From NCBI RefSeq assembly GCF_014863355.1, contig NZ_JACZEP010000008.1:1-64000 (forward strand): 64,000 bases of DNA, read 5' to 3'. Under the pieces are notes generated by a model that was not told where the DNA came from, did not search any database, and saw nothing but the letters and a program-made list of their open reading frames with translations. The position numbers and the translations under genes are program-made. Source of the DNA: Aminobacter carboxidus. GTDB lineage: Bacteria > Pseudomonadota > Alphaproteobacteria > Rhizobiales > Rhizobiaceae. Shown piece after piece: positions 44,455 to 52,946 of the stretch (positions are counted from its first letter, which is position 1; every line of letters begins with the position of its first letter).

Positions 44455-45014
44455 TGCGCGGGTGCATTACCAGAGGCTGGGGGCGCGATACGGCCAACCT
44501 GCTCGGTAAGCTCGCGGAGCTGCTCGCGCAACAGGATGATTTCCTGGAAGCGGATCTCATCGAGCTTTTCGTGCAGCGCCATGATCTCGATCTCGGCCTT
44601 GAGGTTCACCGCATAGTCGTGCGCGGCGTCGATGCGGTCGCGTTCGGCCTGGCGGTTCTGCGACATCATGATGATCGGCGCCTGGATTGCCGCAAGCATC
44701 GACAAGATAAGGTTGAGGAAGATGAATGGGTAGGGATCGAAGGAGCCGCGGCCGAGCAACCAGGCATTCAGGCCGGTCCAGACGACAAGGAAGGCCAGAA
44801 AGGCTAAGATGAAGTTCCACGAACCGCCGATGCGCGCGATGCCGTCGGCAAGGCGGTCGCCGGTACTTTCGTGACGTTCCACGCTTTCGTTGACATTGCG
44901 CGAGACGGCTTTCCTGTCGATGGCACTTTGCAGCACCTTGTGCTCGACCTCGCTCAGGTTTTCTGTCGTCCGGGTCAGCCAGCGGCCCGCCAGATCAGCT
45001 ACGCTCTTGTTCAT
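44451..45014 (-). CDS. DUF1003 membrane protein
   Basis: A 187-residue protein with two membrane spans. GSWNFILAFLAFLVVWTGLN and FILNLILSMLAAIQAPIIMMSQNRQAERDR are the DUF1003 core. A coiled-coil tail follows. The start at ATG 45014 is chosen from the family N-terminus (MNKSVADLAGRWLTRT); longer frames have no support. Cotranscribed with DedA. Confidence 0.82.
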   Translation of the reverse strand: MNKSVADLAGRWLTRTTENLSEVEHKVLQSAIDRKAVSRNVNESVERHESTGDRLADGIARIGGSWNFILAFLAFLVVWTGLNAWLLGRGSFDPYPFIFLNLILSMLAAIQAPIIMMSQNRQAERDRIDAAHDYAVNLKAEIEIMALHEKLDEIRFQEIILLREQLRELTEQVGRIAPPASGNAPAQ

Positions 45015-45111
45015 CGTCCACTCCGCAGTGACAGCGCCTGCTTGGCAGCCGCATATCCATATACGAAGATAATGGCATGCTGCGAAACGATGCGGCGATG
45101 AGGGAACATCA

Positions 45112-45825
45112 ATGGCGGACTTCGCAAGGATCAAGGCGCGCGCGGCCGAGCGCAAGGGCGGCGAGGCGGTGCTGAAGTCGCTGCTGGGGCCGGTGTCCGA
45201 CAATGCGGCGCTCGCCAAGGTCAGCGACGACCGCGTGCTGTCGACGATGGCCGAGCGGGTGTTTGCCGCAGGATTTGTCTGGCGGGTCATCGAGCAGAAA
45301 TGGCCCGGGTTCGAAGAGGCCTTCCTCGGCTTCGAGCCGAAACGGCTGTTGTTCCAGCCCGAAGACTTCTGGCATGATCTTGCCTCCGACAAACGCATCG
45401 TGCGCAACCCGCAAAAGATAAGGTCGGTGCGCGACAACGCCGCCTTTGTCGAGCGCGTCTCGAAGGAACATGGCAGCTTCGGCAAGTTCCTGGCGGCCTG
45501 GCCGGCCGATGACCAGGTCGGGCTCACGGCCTATCTCGGCAAGCATGGCAGCCGGTTGGGCGGCAACACCGGCCAGTATCTGCTGCGCTGGCTCGGCTGG
45601 GACACCTTCGTCATGTCGCAGGACATGATCCTGGCGCTGCGCGATGCCGGTCTCGACATTGGCGAGGCGGCGACGGCCAAGAAGGATCAGGCCAAGGTGC
45701 AGGCCCAGATCAATGAATGGGCAAAGGCAACCAAGCTGCCGAGGGCGCATATCTCGCGCATCCTGTCGATGTCGATCGGCGTCAACCACCCGGCCGACGA
45801 ACTGCGCTCCTATATGAGCGAATGA
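45112..45825 (+). CDS. DNA-3-methyladenine glycosylase I-like protein
   Basis: A 237-residue Tag-like protein: NPQKIRSVRDNAAFVERV and GNTGQYLLRWLGWDTFVMSQD resemble the HhH-like core. It lacks the N-terminal Cys-x-Trp found in E. coli Tag, one of the zinc ligands, so it may be a diverged or zinc-free member. It would excise 3-methyladenine if active. Confidence 0.75.
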   Translation: MADFARIKARAAERKGGEAVLKSLLGPVSDNAALAKVSDDRVLSTMAERVFAAGFVWRVIEQKWPGFEEAFLGFEPKRLLFQPEDFWHDLASDKRIVRNPQKIRSVRDNAAFVERVSKEHGSFGKFLAAWPADDQVGLTAYLGKHGSRLGGNTGQYLLRWLGWDTFVMSQDMILALRDAGLDIGEAATAKKDQAKVQAQINEWAKATKLPRAHISRILSMSIGVNHPADELRSYMSE

Positions 45826-45878
45826 TGGTCCAATCGAACGGCATTGCCCGACACCAATACGCAGGCTAAATCGCTGAC

Positions 45879-47561
45879 ATGACGAAAAAATCGACCCCCG
45901 ACATTCTTCGTATCGCTGTTGCCCAGCTCAACCCGACGGTCGGCGATATCCAGGGCAATCTTGCCAAGGCGCGCGAGGCGAGGGCGGATGCGGCGCGCCA
46001 GGGTGCCGACCTGGTGCTGTTCACCGAACTGTTCCTCGCTGGCTATCCGCCGGAGGATCTGGTGCTCAAGCCGGCCTTCCTGGCTGCCTGCGAGCGCGCG
46101 GCGGACGACTTTGCCAAGGATACCGCCGACAATGGTCCCGGCGTCATCATCGGCGTGCCGCTCAAGCGCAAGAGCGGCGTGCACAATGCGGTCATCGTCG
46201 CCGACGGAGGCAAGATCGTTGCCGAACGCTTCAAGGTCGACCTGCCCAACTATGGCGAGTTCGACGAAAAGCGCGTGTTCCAGCCTGGCCCCGACATGCC
46301 CGGGCCGGTCAATTTCCGCGGCGTGCGTATTGGCATCCCGATCTGCGAGGACATCTGGGGTGAACTCGGTGTCTGCGAGACGCTGGCCGAAAGTGGCGCT
46401 GAAATCCTGCTCGTGCCCAATGGCTCGCCTTACTACCGCACCAAGATGGACGTGCGTCACCAGGTGGCGATCCGCCAGGTGATCGAAAGCGGCCTGCCGC
46501 TGCTTTACGCCAACCAACTCGGCGGCCAGGACGAGCTGGTGTTCGACGGCGCCTCCTTCGCGATCAATGCCGACCATTCGCTGGCGTTCCAGATGAGCCA
46601 GTTCGAGGAAACGGTTGCCATGACCATGTGGCGGCGCGGCGAGGAGGGCTGGGCCTGTGTCGAAGGGCCGATGTCGAAAATCCCCGAGCGCGAGGAGGCG
46701 GACTACCGTGCCTGCATGCTGGGCCTGCGCGACTACGTCAACAAGAACGGCTTCAAGAACGTCGTACTCGGCCTTTCCGGTGGCATCGATTCGGCGATCT
46801 GTGCTGCCCTTGCCGTCGACGCGCTCGGCGAGGAGCGCCTGCGCGCGATCATGATGCCCTATCGCTATACCTCAAGCGACTCGCTCAAGGACGCCGAGGA
46901 TTGCGCCCGCGCGCTCGGCTGCCGCTATGACATCGTGCCGATTCACGAGCCTGTCGATGGCTTCTCGCACGCACTGACGCAACTGTTCGAGGGCACCAAG
47001 GAAGGCATCACCGAAGAAAACCTGCAGAGCCGCGCTCGCGGCACGATCCTGATGGCTGTGTCCAACAAGTTCGGCTCGATGGTGGTGACGACGGGCAACA
47101 AGAGCGAGATGTCGGTCGGCTACGCCACGCTTTATGGCGACATGAATGGCGGCTTCAATCCGATCAAGGACCTCTACAAGATGCAGGTCTATGCGCTGTC
47201 GCGCTGGCGCAACACGCATGTGCCGCCCGGCGCGCTCGGCCCCTCCGGCGAGGTGATCCCTGAGAATATCATCGACAAGGCGCCGTCTGCGGAACTCAGG
47301 CCCAACCAGACCGACCAGGATTCGCTGCCGCCCTATCCGGTGCTGGACGACATCCTGGAGTGCCTGGTCGAAAACGAGATGGGCGTCGACGACATCGTCG
47401 CGCGCGGCCACGACCGCGACACGGTGCACCGCATCGAGCACCTGCTCTACATCGCCGAATACAAGCGGCGGCAGGCGGCGCCGGGCGTGAAGATCACTAA
47501 GAAGAACTTTGGCCGTGATCGCCGCTATCCGATCACCAACAGATTCAGGGATCGCGGCTAA
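45879..47561 (+). CDS. nadE: Glutamine-dependent NAD+ synthase
   Basis: Makes NAD from deamido-NAD with glutamine as ammonia donor. 560 residues in two domains. An N-terminal glutaminase (nitrilase-like) with Glu in LFTELFLAGYPPEDL, Lys in KVDLPNYGEFDE and Cys in GIPICEDIWGE. A C-terminal synthetase with P-loop LGLSGGIDSAICAAL. Ordinary length for the fused enzyme. Confidence 0.95.
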   Translation: MTKKSTPDILRIAVAQLNPTVGDIQGNLAKAREARADAARQGADLVLFTELFLAGYPPEDLVLKPAFLAACERAADDFAKDTADNGPGVIIGVPLKRKSGVHNAVIVADGGKIVAERFKVDLPNYGEFDEKRVFQPGPDMPGPVNFRGVRIGIPICEDIWGELGVCETLAESGAEILLVPNGSPYYRTKMDVRHQVAIRQVIESGLPLLYANQLGGQDELVFDGASFAINADHSLAFQMSQFEETVAMTMWRRGEEGWACVEGPMSKIPEREEADYRACMLGLRDYVNKNGFKNVVLGLSGGIDSAICAALAVDALGEERLRAIMMPYRYTSSDSLKDAEDCARALGCRYDIVPIHEPVDGFSHALTQLFEGTKEGITEENLQSRARGTILMAVSNKFGSMVVTTGNKSEMSVGYATLYGDMNGGFNPIKDLYKMQVYALSRWRNTHVPPGALGPSGEVIPENIIDKAPSAELRPNQTDQDSLPPYPVLDDILECLVENEMGVDDIVARGHDRDTVHRIEHLLYIAEYKRRQAAPGVKITKKNFGRDRRYPITNRFRDRG

Positions 47562-47606
47562 ACCACTGCAACTGAAATGAAAACCGACAGCAGACCGGAG
47601 GGGTTC

Positions 47607-48026
47607 ATGGCCGAGGTCGAAATCAGCTTCGACGTCTCGCGGATCGACTTCGACAAGACGTCGGAAGTGATCAAGGCGAGCTACTGGGGCGAGGGTCGGA
47701 CCGACGAGATCCATCGCCGGGCCTTCGCCAATTCGCTTTGCGTCGGCGCCTATGTCGACGGCGAGCAGGTAGGGTTCGCCCGCGTCGTCAGCGATCATGC
47801 CTGCTTTGCCTATGTCGCCGACGTCATCGTCTGGCCCGAGCGGCGCGGTTTCGGTATCGGCAAGAAGCTGATCCAGGCACTGCTCGACCATCCCGAGCTT
47901 GCGACCGTGACCGGCTTTTCGCTGCGGACCTCGGACGCGCACAGCCTCTACGAACAATTCGGCTTCGTTACCTCGACTGACGGCATGTATATGCGCCTGT
48001 CGCGGCAGCTAGCCACCCAAGAATAG
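47607..48026 (+). CDS. GNAT-family N-acetyltransferase
   Basis: A 139-residue acetyltransferase with ADVIVWPERRGFGIGKKLIQALL, the acetyl-CoA-binding motif R-G-x-G-x-G type, and FSLRTSDAHSLYEQFGFV. ATG 47607 is chosen because a GGAGGGG ribosome site lies just before it; ATG 47577 would add ten residues. Substrate unknown. Confidence 0.85.
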   Translation: MAEVEISFDVSRIDFDKTSEVIKASYWGEGRTDEIHRRAFANSLCVGAYVDGEQVGFARVVSDHACFAYVADVIVWPERRGFGIGKKLIQALLDHPELATVTGFSLRTSDAHSLYEQFGFVTSTDGMYMRLSRQLATQE

Positions 48027-48035
48027 ACCGAGGGC

Positions 48036-49277
48036 GTGACTTACATAGCCTTCGTTCGAGACAATCCGCGCTGGCTGGCCGGCGGGTTCTTGCTCACCTT
48101 CTTTTCGACCTTCGGTATGACATCGTTCGTCGCCCTGTCGGCCGGCGATATCCGACGCGACTATGGACTGTCGCATGGCGAGTTCGGCACGCTGTACATG
48201 TTCGCCACGCTCGCCAGCGCGTTGAGCCTGCCGCGGCTTGGCCAGATCGTCGATCGCTACAGCGTGCAGAAAGTGGCGCTGTTCGTCGTGCCGATGCTGG
48301 CCCTGGCGAGCGCATCGATGGCGCTGTCGCAGCATCTCGTTGTGTTGTTCGTGACCATCTATGTCCTGCGCCTGTTTGGTCAGGGCATGATGGTGCACAC
48401 CGCCTATACCGCAACCGCGCGCTGGTTTTCGGCGCAAAGGGGACGCGCGCTTTCAACAGTCATTCTTGGCCACAACGCCGGCGACGCCATCCTCCCGATG
48501 GGCTTTGTGCTGATCGCCACTTCGGTTGGCTGGCGCAATGGTTGGCTGCTGGCGGCCGCAGCGCTGGCTTTGATCGCCGTGCCGGCAATCGCCTTGCTGG
48601 TGGCCGCGGACCGGAAGCCGCGCTCATCTGATCCCGCGGCGCGCCAGATCGATGCGCGCGACTGGACGCGGGCTGAGGTGATCCGCGATCCGATCTTCTA
48701 CGTCTTGCTGCTTGGCGTCATGGCGCCGGGCTTGATCGTGACGACGCTGTTCTTCCACCAGGTCTATCTGGTGGAGTTGCGCGGCTGGTCGCTCGAGGTC
48801 TTTGCGTCGTCGTTTCTGGTGACGGCGATGGTCAATGCCGCCTTCACGCTGGTCGTCGGCCAACTCATCGACCGCTTTTCTGGCGTGTCGCTGTTGCCTT
48901 TCGTGCTGTTGCCCCTGGGGGCCGCCTGCCTGCTATTGGGCCTCGTCGACGCGCAGTGGAGTGCCTTCGGTTTCATGGCGCTGCTCGGCATTTCGAACGG
49001 TTTGTCGACAACGCTGTTCGGTGCGGTCTGGCCCGAGGTCTATGGCCTGAAGCACCTTGGCTCGATCAGGGCGCTGATCGTCTCCGCCGGGGTGCTCGCT
49101 TCCGCCATCGGGCCGGGCCTGACCGGATATCTGATCGACGCAGGCGTCAGCTATCCCGGCCAGATCCTGGCGATGGGCATCTACTGCTTCGCCATTTCAT
49201 TCGTGCTCCTGCTTGCTTCGCGCCGGGTGCGTGCGCGAAGCCAAGTCCAGACAGCGCCAGCCGTGGTCGGCGTGTAG
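48036..49277 (+). CDS. MFS transporter
   Basis: A 413-residue protein with about 12 spans: GEFGTLYMFATLASALSLPRLGQIVDRYS (loop 2-3 motif with D-R), and a second half with VVGQLIDRFSG. Start is GTG 48036 after GAGGG. Substrate unknown. It lies only 10 bp after the acetyltransferase gene, so may share its transcript. Confidence 0.85.
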   Translation: MTYIAFVRDNPRWLAGGFLLTFFSTFGMTSFVALSAGDIRRDYGLSHGEFGTLYMFATLASALSLPRLGQIVDRYSVQKVALFVVPMLALASASMALSQHLVVLFVTIYVLRLFGQGMMVHTAYTATARWFSAQRGRALSTVILGHNAGDAILPMGFVLIATSVGWRNGWLLAAAALALIAVPAIALLVAADRKPRSSDPAARQIDARDWTRAEVIRDPIFYVLLLGVMAPGLIVTTLFFHQVYLVELRGWSLEVFASSFLVTAMVNAAFTLVVGQLIDRFSGVSLLPFVLLPLGAACLLLGLVDAQWSAFGFMALLGISNGLSTTLFGAVWPEVYGLKHLGSIRALIVSAGVLASAIGPGLTGYLIDAGVSYPGQILAMGIYCFAISFVLLLASRRVRARSQVQTAPAVVGV

Positions 49278-49281
49278 CCGG

Positions 49282-49920
49282 CTACTTGCCGGAAATGCTT
49301 TCCACGGTGTCGCGCCGGTCGTAGACGTGGTCGACGATTCCCCAATCTCTGGCTTCCTCCGCCGTGAAGAAGTAGTCGCGATCGAGCACGCGCGCCACTT
49401 CGTCTTCCGTGCGTCCGCAATGTTCGGCGTAGAGCCTGGTCATGCGCCGCTTGAGTTTGAGAATGTCTTCGGCATGGCGCTCGATGTCGGAGGCCTGGCC
49501 GCGGAAGCCGCCGGAGGGCTGGTGCAGGATCACACTGGCATTGGGCAGGGCGATGCGCCTGCCTGGTGCGCCGGCCATCAGCAGGAACGAGCCCATGGAG
49601 CCCGCCGTGCCCATGCACAGCGTCGATACCGGGCAGCGGATGAACTGCATCGTGTCGTAGATCGCAAACCCGCTGGTCACCACGCCGCCGGGCGAGTTGA
49701 TGTAGAACGAGATTTCGCGGGTCGGGTTTTCCGACTCGAGAAACAGCAGCTGGGCGCAGATCAACGACGCCGAATTGTCGTCGACCTCGCCGTTCAGGAA
49801 AACGATCCGCTCGCGCAGTAGCCGGGAGAAGATGTCGAAAGAGCGTTCGCCACGTGGCGACTGTTCGACGACCATAGGGACGAGTTGCATCGTGTCGCGC
49901 ATGCGCGAAAATCCTTTCAT
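49282..49920 (-). CDS. clpP: ClpP-family serine protease paralogue
   Basis: A 212-residue protein. [26 protein letters not shown] and [23 protein letters not shown] are Clp fold; the Ser nucleophile is in [12 protein letters not shown], the His in ILHQPSGGF and the Asp further on ([17 protein letters not shown]). It lacks the clpX/lon neighbours of the main clpP, so is probably a second isoform. Alternative start Met7 at 49902. Confidence 0.85.
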   Translation of the reverse strand: MKGFSRMRDTMQLVPMVVEQSPRGERSFDIFSRLLRERIVFLNGEVDDNSASLICAQLLFLESENPTREISFYINSPGGVVTSGFAIYDTMQFIRCPVSTLCMGTAGSMGSFLLMAGAPGRRIALPNASVILHQPSGGFRGQASDIERHAEDILKLKRRMTRLYAEHCGRTEDEVARVLDRDYFFTAEEARDWGIVDHVYDRRDTVESISGK

Positions 49921-49938
49921 CTATGGAATTTGTTGGGC

Positions 49939-50322
49939 CTAGGCGGCGGCGCGCATTAGCGGCGGGCTGTTCGAATTCGCCGGCGCGGCGATGGTTCTCA
50001 CCGGCTCGACGCTATGGGTCAGACGGAACCATGTGCCGCCGTCCGGCTGGGCTTCGAGATCGAAGGTCACGAACGTGTAGGGTTCGCTCACCGTGGCGTC
50101 GTTCCAGGCGTAACGAACGCGCGAGAAGGGCAGGGCCTCGATGATGCGGTAGGCAGGTCCGGTAGTGTCAGCGGCGACCTTGTCCGCCGCCGGCACATCG
50201 AGCCAGGTCGCGACAAACTCCGGCACCGTCAGTGCTCGCCAGACCTTTTCCGGAGTGGCTTCCAACTCGCATTCGACGACGACGGTGTCCTCGTTAGTTT
50301 CCTGCCTTTGGGTGTCCGTCAT
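49939..50322 (-). CDS. SRPBCC/Aha1-like START-domain protein
   Basis: A 127-residue protein with VVECELEATPEKVWRALTVPEF, RIIEALPFSRVRYAW and TWFRLTHSV. It is paired with the ArsR-type gene and overlaps it by ATGA. Such pairs are common and may sense or bind a hydrophobic ligand. Confidence 0.85.
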   Translation of the reverse strand: MTDTQRQETNEDTVVVECELEATPEKVWRALTVPEFVATWLDVPAADKVAADTTGPAYRIIEALPFSRVRYAWNDATVSEPYTFVTFDLEAQPDGGTWFRLTHSVEPVRTIAAPANSNSPPLMRAAA

Positions 50323-50633
50323 TGGTCCATCTCCTTGAGCAGCGTCTTCAGTTTCTCGACACGGTTCGGCCAGAAGCCGCGATAACGGGTGAGCCAGTCG
50401 AACAACGGCCTCAGCCCGTCAGGGTTGACGCTGTAGTTCACATGCCTGCCGGCACGCTCCTCGTTGATCAGCCCGGCGCCACGCAGCACGGCGATGTGTT
50501 GCGAAATCGCCGGCTGTGAAATCGCAAGTCCCTCGCGCAGTTCCGTTGCGTTTTTCTCGCCCGCGGTCAGGCGGTCGAGGACGGCACGGCGGGTAGGATC
50601 GGACAGGGCACGGAATATTTCGGATTCGTTCAT
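50319..50633 (-). CDS. ArsR-family transcriptional regulator
   Basis: A 104-residue winged helix: EIFRALSDPTRRAVLDRLTAG and LREGLAISQPAISQHIAVLRGAGL, RHVNYSVNPDGLRPLFDWL. No metal-binding CxC pair is seen. A perfect operator palindrome sits upstream. Leads the SRPBCC gene. Confidence 0.9.
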   Translation of the reverse strand: MNESEIFRALSDPTRRAVLDRLTAGEKNATELREGLAISQPAISQHIAVLRGAGLINEERAGRHVNYSVNPDGLRPLFDWLTRYRGFWPNRVEKLKTLLKEMDQ

Positions 50634-50640
50634 GGAATTT

Positions 50641-50660
50641 AGATAAGCATGGACTTATCT
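50641..50660. promoter_or_regulatory. Operator upstream of the ArsR gene
   Basis: A perfect 7-bp inverted repeat AGATAAG/CTTATCT separated by 6 bases, 7 bp upstream of the arsR start. Typical site for autorepression by ArsR/SmtB family members. Confidence 0.7.
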
Positions 50661-50972
50661 GTTGCGCAAGTGGCTGCCGGCTTTGCACTTGTTCTGGCAC
50701 AACAGGCTTCGGTCCAGAGCGGGGGTTGGCTAAGCAAAAATGCTCGGTTATAAGCAAATTCTTCGCGGCCACTAACAGGGAGGTCTGAATGCCAGAATAT
50801 GACATGTCCTCCCGAGGTTCGAACCGAGGTCATTGACTCGGCGATCCGTCTTCGGCGTCCTCTCTTTCTGACGCTGCCGTTCCGCGACTTCCTGATTCAG
50901 CAAGAATTATTCGTCGCGCCTTTGAACATCTTTTTCTAGGGATGGCGTCGGCTTCCGGCGCCTCATGGCATC
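50661..50972. other. Intergenic region before the ABC exporter
   Basis: 312 bp without a long gene. It carries a 15-codon open frame (next entry) with a strong ribosome site. No clear promoter hexamers. AT-rich stretches near 50930 precede the exporter ATG. Confidence 0.35.
50789..50836 (+). CDS. Possible leader peptide MPEYDMSSRGSNRGH
   Basis: An ATG after AGGGAGGTCTGA starts a 15-residue frame ending TGA 136 bp before the ABC exporter. The good Shine-Dalgarno is suggestive, but such short frames occur by chance and no homologue is known to me. It could be an attenuator-type leader. Confidence 0.25.
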   Translation: MPEYDMSSRGSNRGH

Positions 50973-52775
50973 ATGTCTCGTTTTCGTATCGATCTGCGCG
51001 GCGGTGCATTCCGCAGCGTTTTGGGTTTCACTTTCAGACACTGGCAACGCCAGCCGGTCCGGCTCGTCATCATCTCGGCGGCCGTGCTCATCTCGACGAT
51101 GGCTGACGTCCTGACGCCGCTCTATTCGGGCCGGCTGATCGACGCCGTGGCCAGCGGTGCCGCGACAAACGAAGTGGCGTGGAACGCAGCACTTGCCGCG
51201 TTCTTCACCTTGCTTGCGCTCGCCACGGGCTCGCTGGTGTTCCGTCACATCGCGTTTGTCGGCATCATCGAGCTGACGCTCAAGATGATGTCGGATATCG
51301 CCCAGGACGCGTTTCATCGCGTCCAGCGTTTTTCCACCGACTGGCACGCCAACAGCTTTGCCGGCTCGACGGTGCGCAAGGTGACGCGTGGCATGTGGGC
51401 GCTCGACCTGCTCAATGACACGCTGCTGGTGGCGCTGCTGCCTTCCTTGGTGATGTTGCTCGGCTCGACAATCCTGCTTGGCTGGCACTGGCCGATGATG
51501 GGTCTGATCATTGCCGCCGGTTCGCTGATCTTCATAGCGCAGACGGTGGTGATGTCGCTCGGCTTTGTCGCCCCGGCGGCAAGCCTCGCCAACAGCTGGG
51601 ATACGCGGCTCGGTGGCTCCTTGGCCGACGCCGTCAGCTGCAACTCGGTGGTCAAGGCTTTTGGTGCCGAGGAACGCGAGGAAAGCCGGCTCGCCAAGGT
51701 GATCGCCAAGTGGCGTCACCGCACGGGTCGCACCTGGATGCGTGGGACGATCAACGGCACGTCGCAGAACGTTACCCTGGTGCTGCTGCGCGCCGCGATC
51801 ATCGGTTTCGCGTTGTTCCTGTGGTCGAACGGGCAGGCAAGCGCCGGCGATATCGCCTTCGTGCTGACCTCGTTCTTCCTGTTGCAGGGCTATCTGCGCG
51901 ATGTCGGCATGCACATCCGAAACCTGCAGCGCTCGGTCAACGACATGGAGGAACTGGTCGACATCCAGGGCCAGCCGCTCGGCGTTGCCGATCGGCCCAG
52001 CGCCAAGGCGATCCAGATCCGCGACGGCGGCATCGAGTTCGATCACGTGACGTTCCACTACGGCACACACGCGCTGCCGCTCTACCGGGATTTTTCGGTG
52101 TCGATCAAGCCGGGCGAGCGCGTCGGTCTTGTCGGCCACTCCGGTTCGGGCAAGACGACTTTCGTCAAGCTGATCCAGCGGCTCTACGATGTCGGCGGCG
52201 GCAATATCACGATCGACGGGCAGGACATCGCCAAGGCGACGCAGTCGTCGCTGCGCGGCCAGATCGCGATCGTCCAGCAGGAGCCGATCCTGTTCCACCG
52301 TTCGCTGGCCGAGAACATCGCTTATGCCCGGCCGGGCGCGACGCAGGCCGAGATCGAGCACGCGGCAAGGCTTGCCAGCGCGCACGACTTCATCCAGCGC
52401 CTGCCCAAGGGCTATGGCACGCTGGTGGGTGAGCGTGGTGTCAAGCTGTCGGGCGGCGAACGCCAGCGCGTGGCGATTGCCCGCGCCTTCCTGGCCGACG
52501 CGCCGATCCTGATTCTCGACGAGGCGACCTCCAGCCTCGATTCGGAATCGGAGGTGCTGATCCAGCAGGCGATGGAACGCCTGATGGTCGGGCGCACGAC
52601 GCTGATCATCGCGCACCGTCTGTCGACGGTGCGCGCGCTCGACCGGCTGCTCGTCTTCGATCGCGGCGAGATCGTCGAGGAAGGCCGGCATGAGGCGCTG
52701 GTTCGGAGAGACGGCGGCATTTATCGCCGCCTGTTCGAACGCCAGGCACTGGAGCTCACCAAAGGGCTCGTCTAA
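50973..52775 (+). CDS. ABC exporter, fused membrane and ATPase domains
   Basis: A 600-residue half-transporter (MsbA/LmrA type). An N-terminal six-span domain (VLISTMADVLTPLYSGRLID, ...), then an ATPase with Walker A GHSGSGKTTFVKL, signature KLSGGERQRVAIARAFL, Walker B ILILDEATSSLDSE and IIAHRLSTV. It would work as a homodimer, exporting lipids, drugs or polysaccharide. Ends before a strong hairpin. Confidence 0.92.
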   Translation: MSRFRIDLRGGAFRSVLGFTFRHWQRQPVRLVIISAAVLISTMADVLTPLYSGRLIDAVASGAATNEVAWNAALAAFFTLLALATGSLVFRHIAFVGIIELTLKMMSDIAQDAFHRVQRFSTDWHANSFAGSTVRKVTRGMWALDLLNDTLLVALLPSLVMLLGSTILLGWHWPMMGLIIAAGSLIFIAQTVVMSLGFVAPAASLANSWDTRLGGSLADAVSCNSVVKAFGAEEREESRLAKVIAKWRHRTGRTWMRGTINGTSQNVTLVLLRAAIIGFALFLWSNGQASAGDIAFVLTSFFLLQGYLRDVGMHIRNLQRSVNDMEELVDIQGQPLGVADRPSAKAIQIRDGGIEFDHVTFHYGTHALPLYRDFSVSIKPGERVGLVGHSGSGKTTFVKLIQRLYDVGGGNITIDGQDIAKATQSSLRGQIAIVQQEPILFHRSLAENIAYARPGATQAEIEHAARLASAHDFIQRLPKGYGTLVGERGVKLSGGERQRVAIARAFLADAPILILDEATSSLDSESEVLIQQAMERLMVGRTTLIIAHRLSTVRALDRLLVFDRGEIVEEGRHEALVRRDGGIYRRLFERQALELTKGLV

Positions 52776-52781
52776 CTATTC

Positions 52782-52809
52782 AACGGGCCGCGAGCGATCG
52801 CGGCCCGTT
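52782..52809 (+). terminator. Terminator after the ABC exporter
   Basis: A perfect 12-bp GC-rich stem (52782-52793 with 52798-52809), 4-base loop, followed by CGTCATTT. The T tract is short, so termination may be partial. Confidence 0.7.
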
Positions 52810-52946
52810 CGTCATTTGCAAGTAGGCCGCAAGCAGATGTAGCCCCTTTGGTCGGCTTCCATTCGTGCCGTGCTTGCTTTATTTCTGGTGCAGAGGTGCG
52901 GGGGCGCCGCCTTGTCAACGCAAAAGCCTTCCGCTACGCCCCGATC

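Noticed and set aside
50806-50836. tRNA-like TTCGAAC loop before the ABC exporter
   Set aside because: The bases flanking the loop do not pair, and no acceptor or anticodon arm can be drawn.
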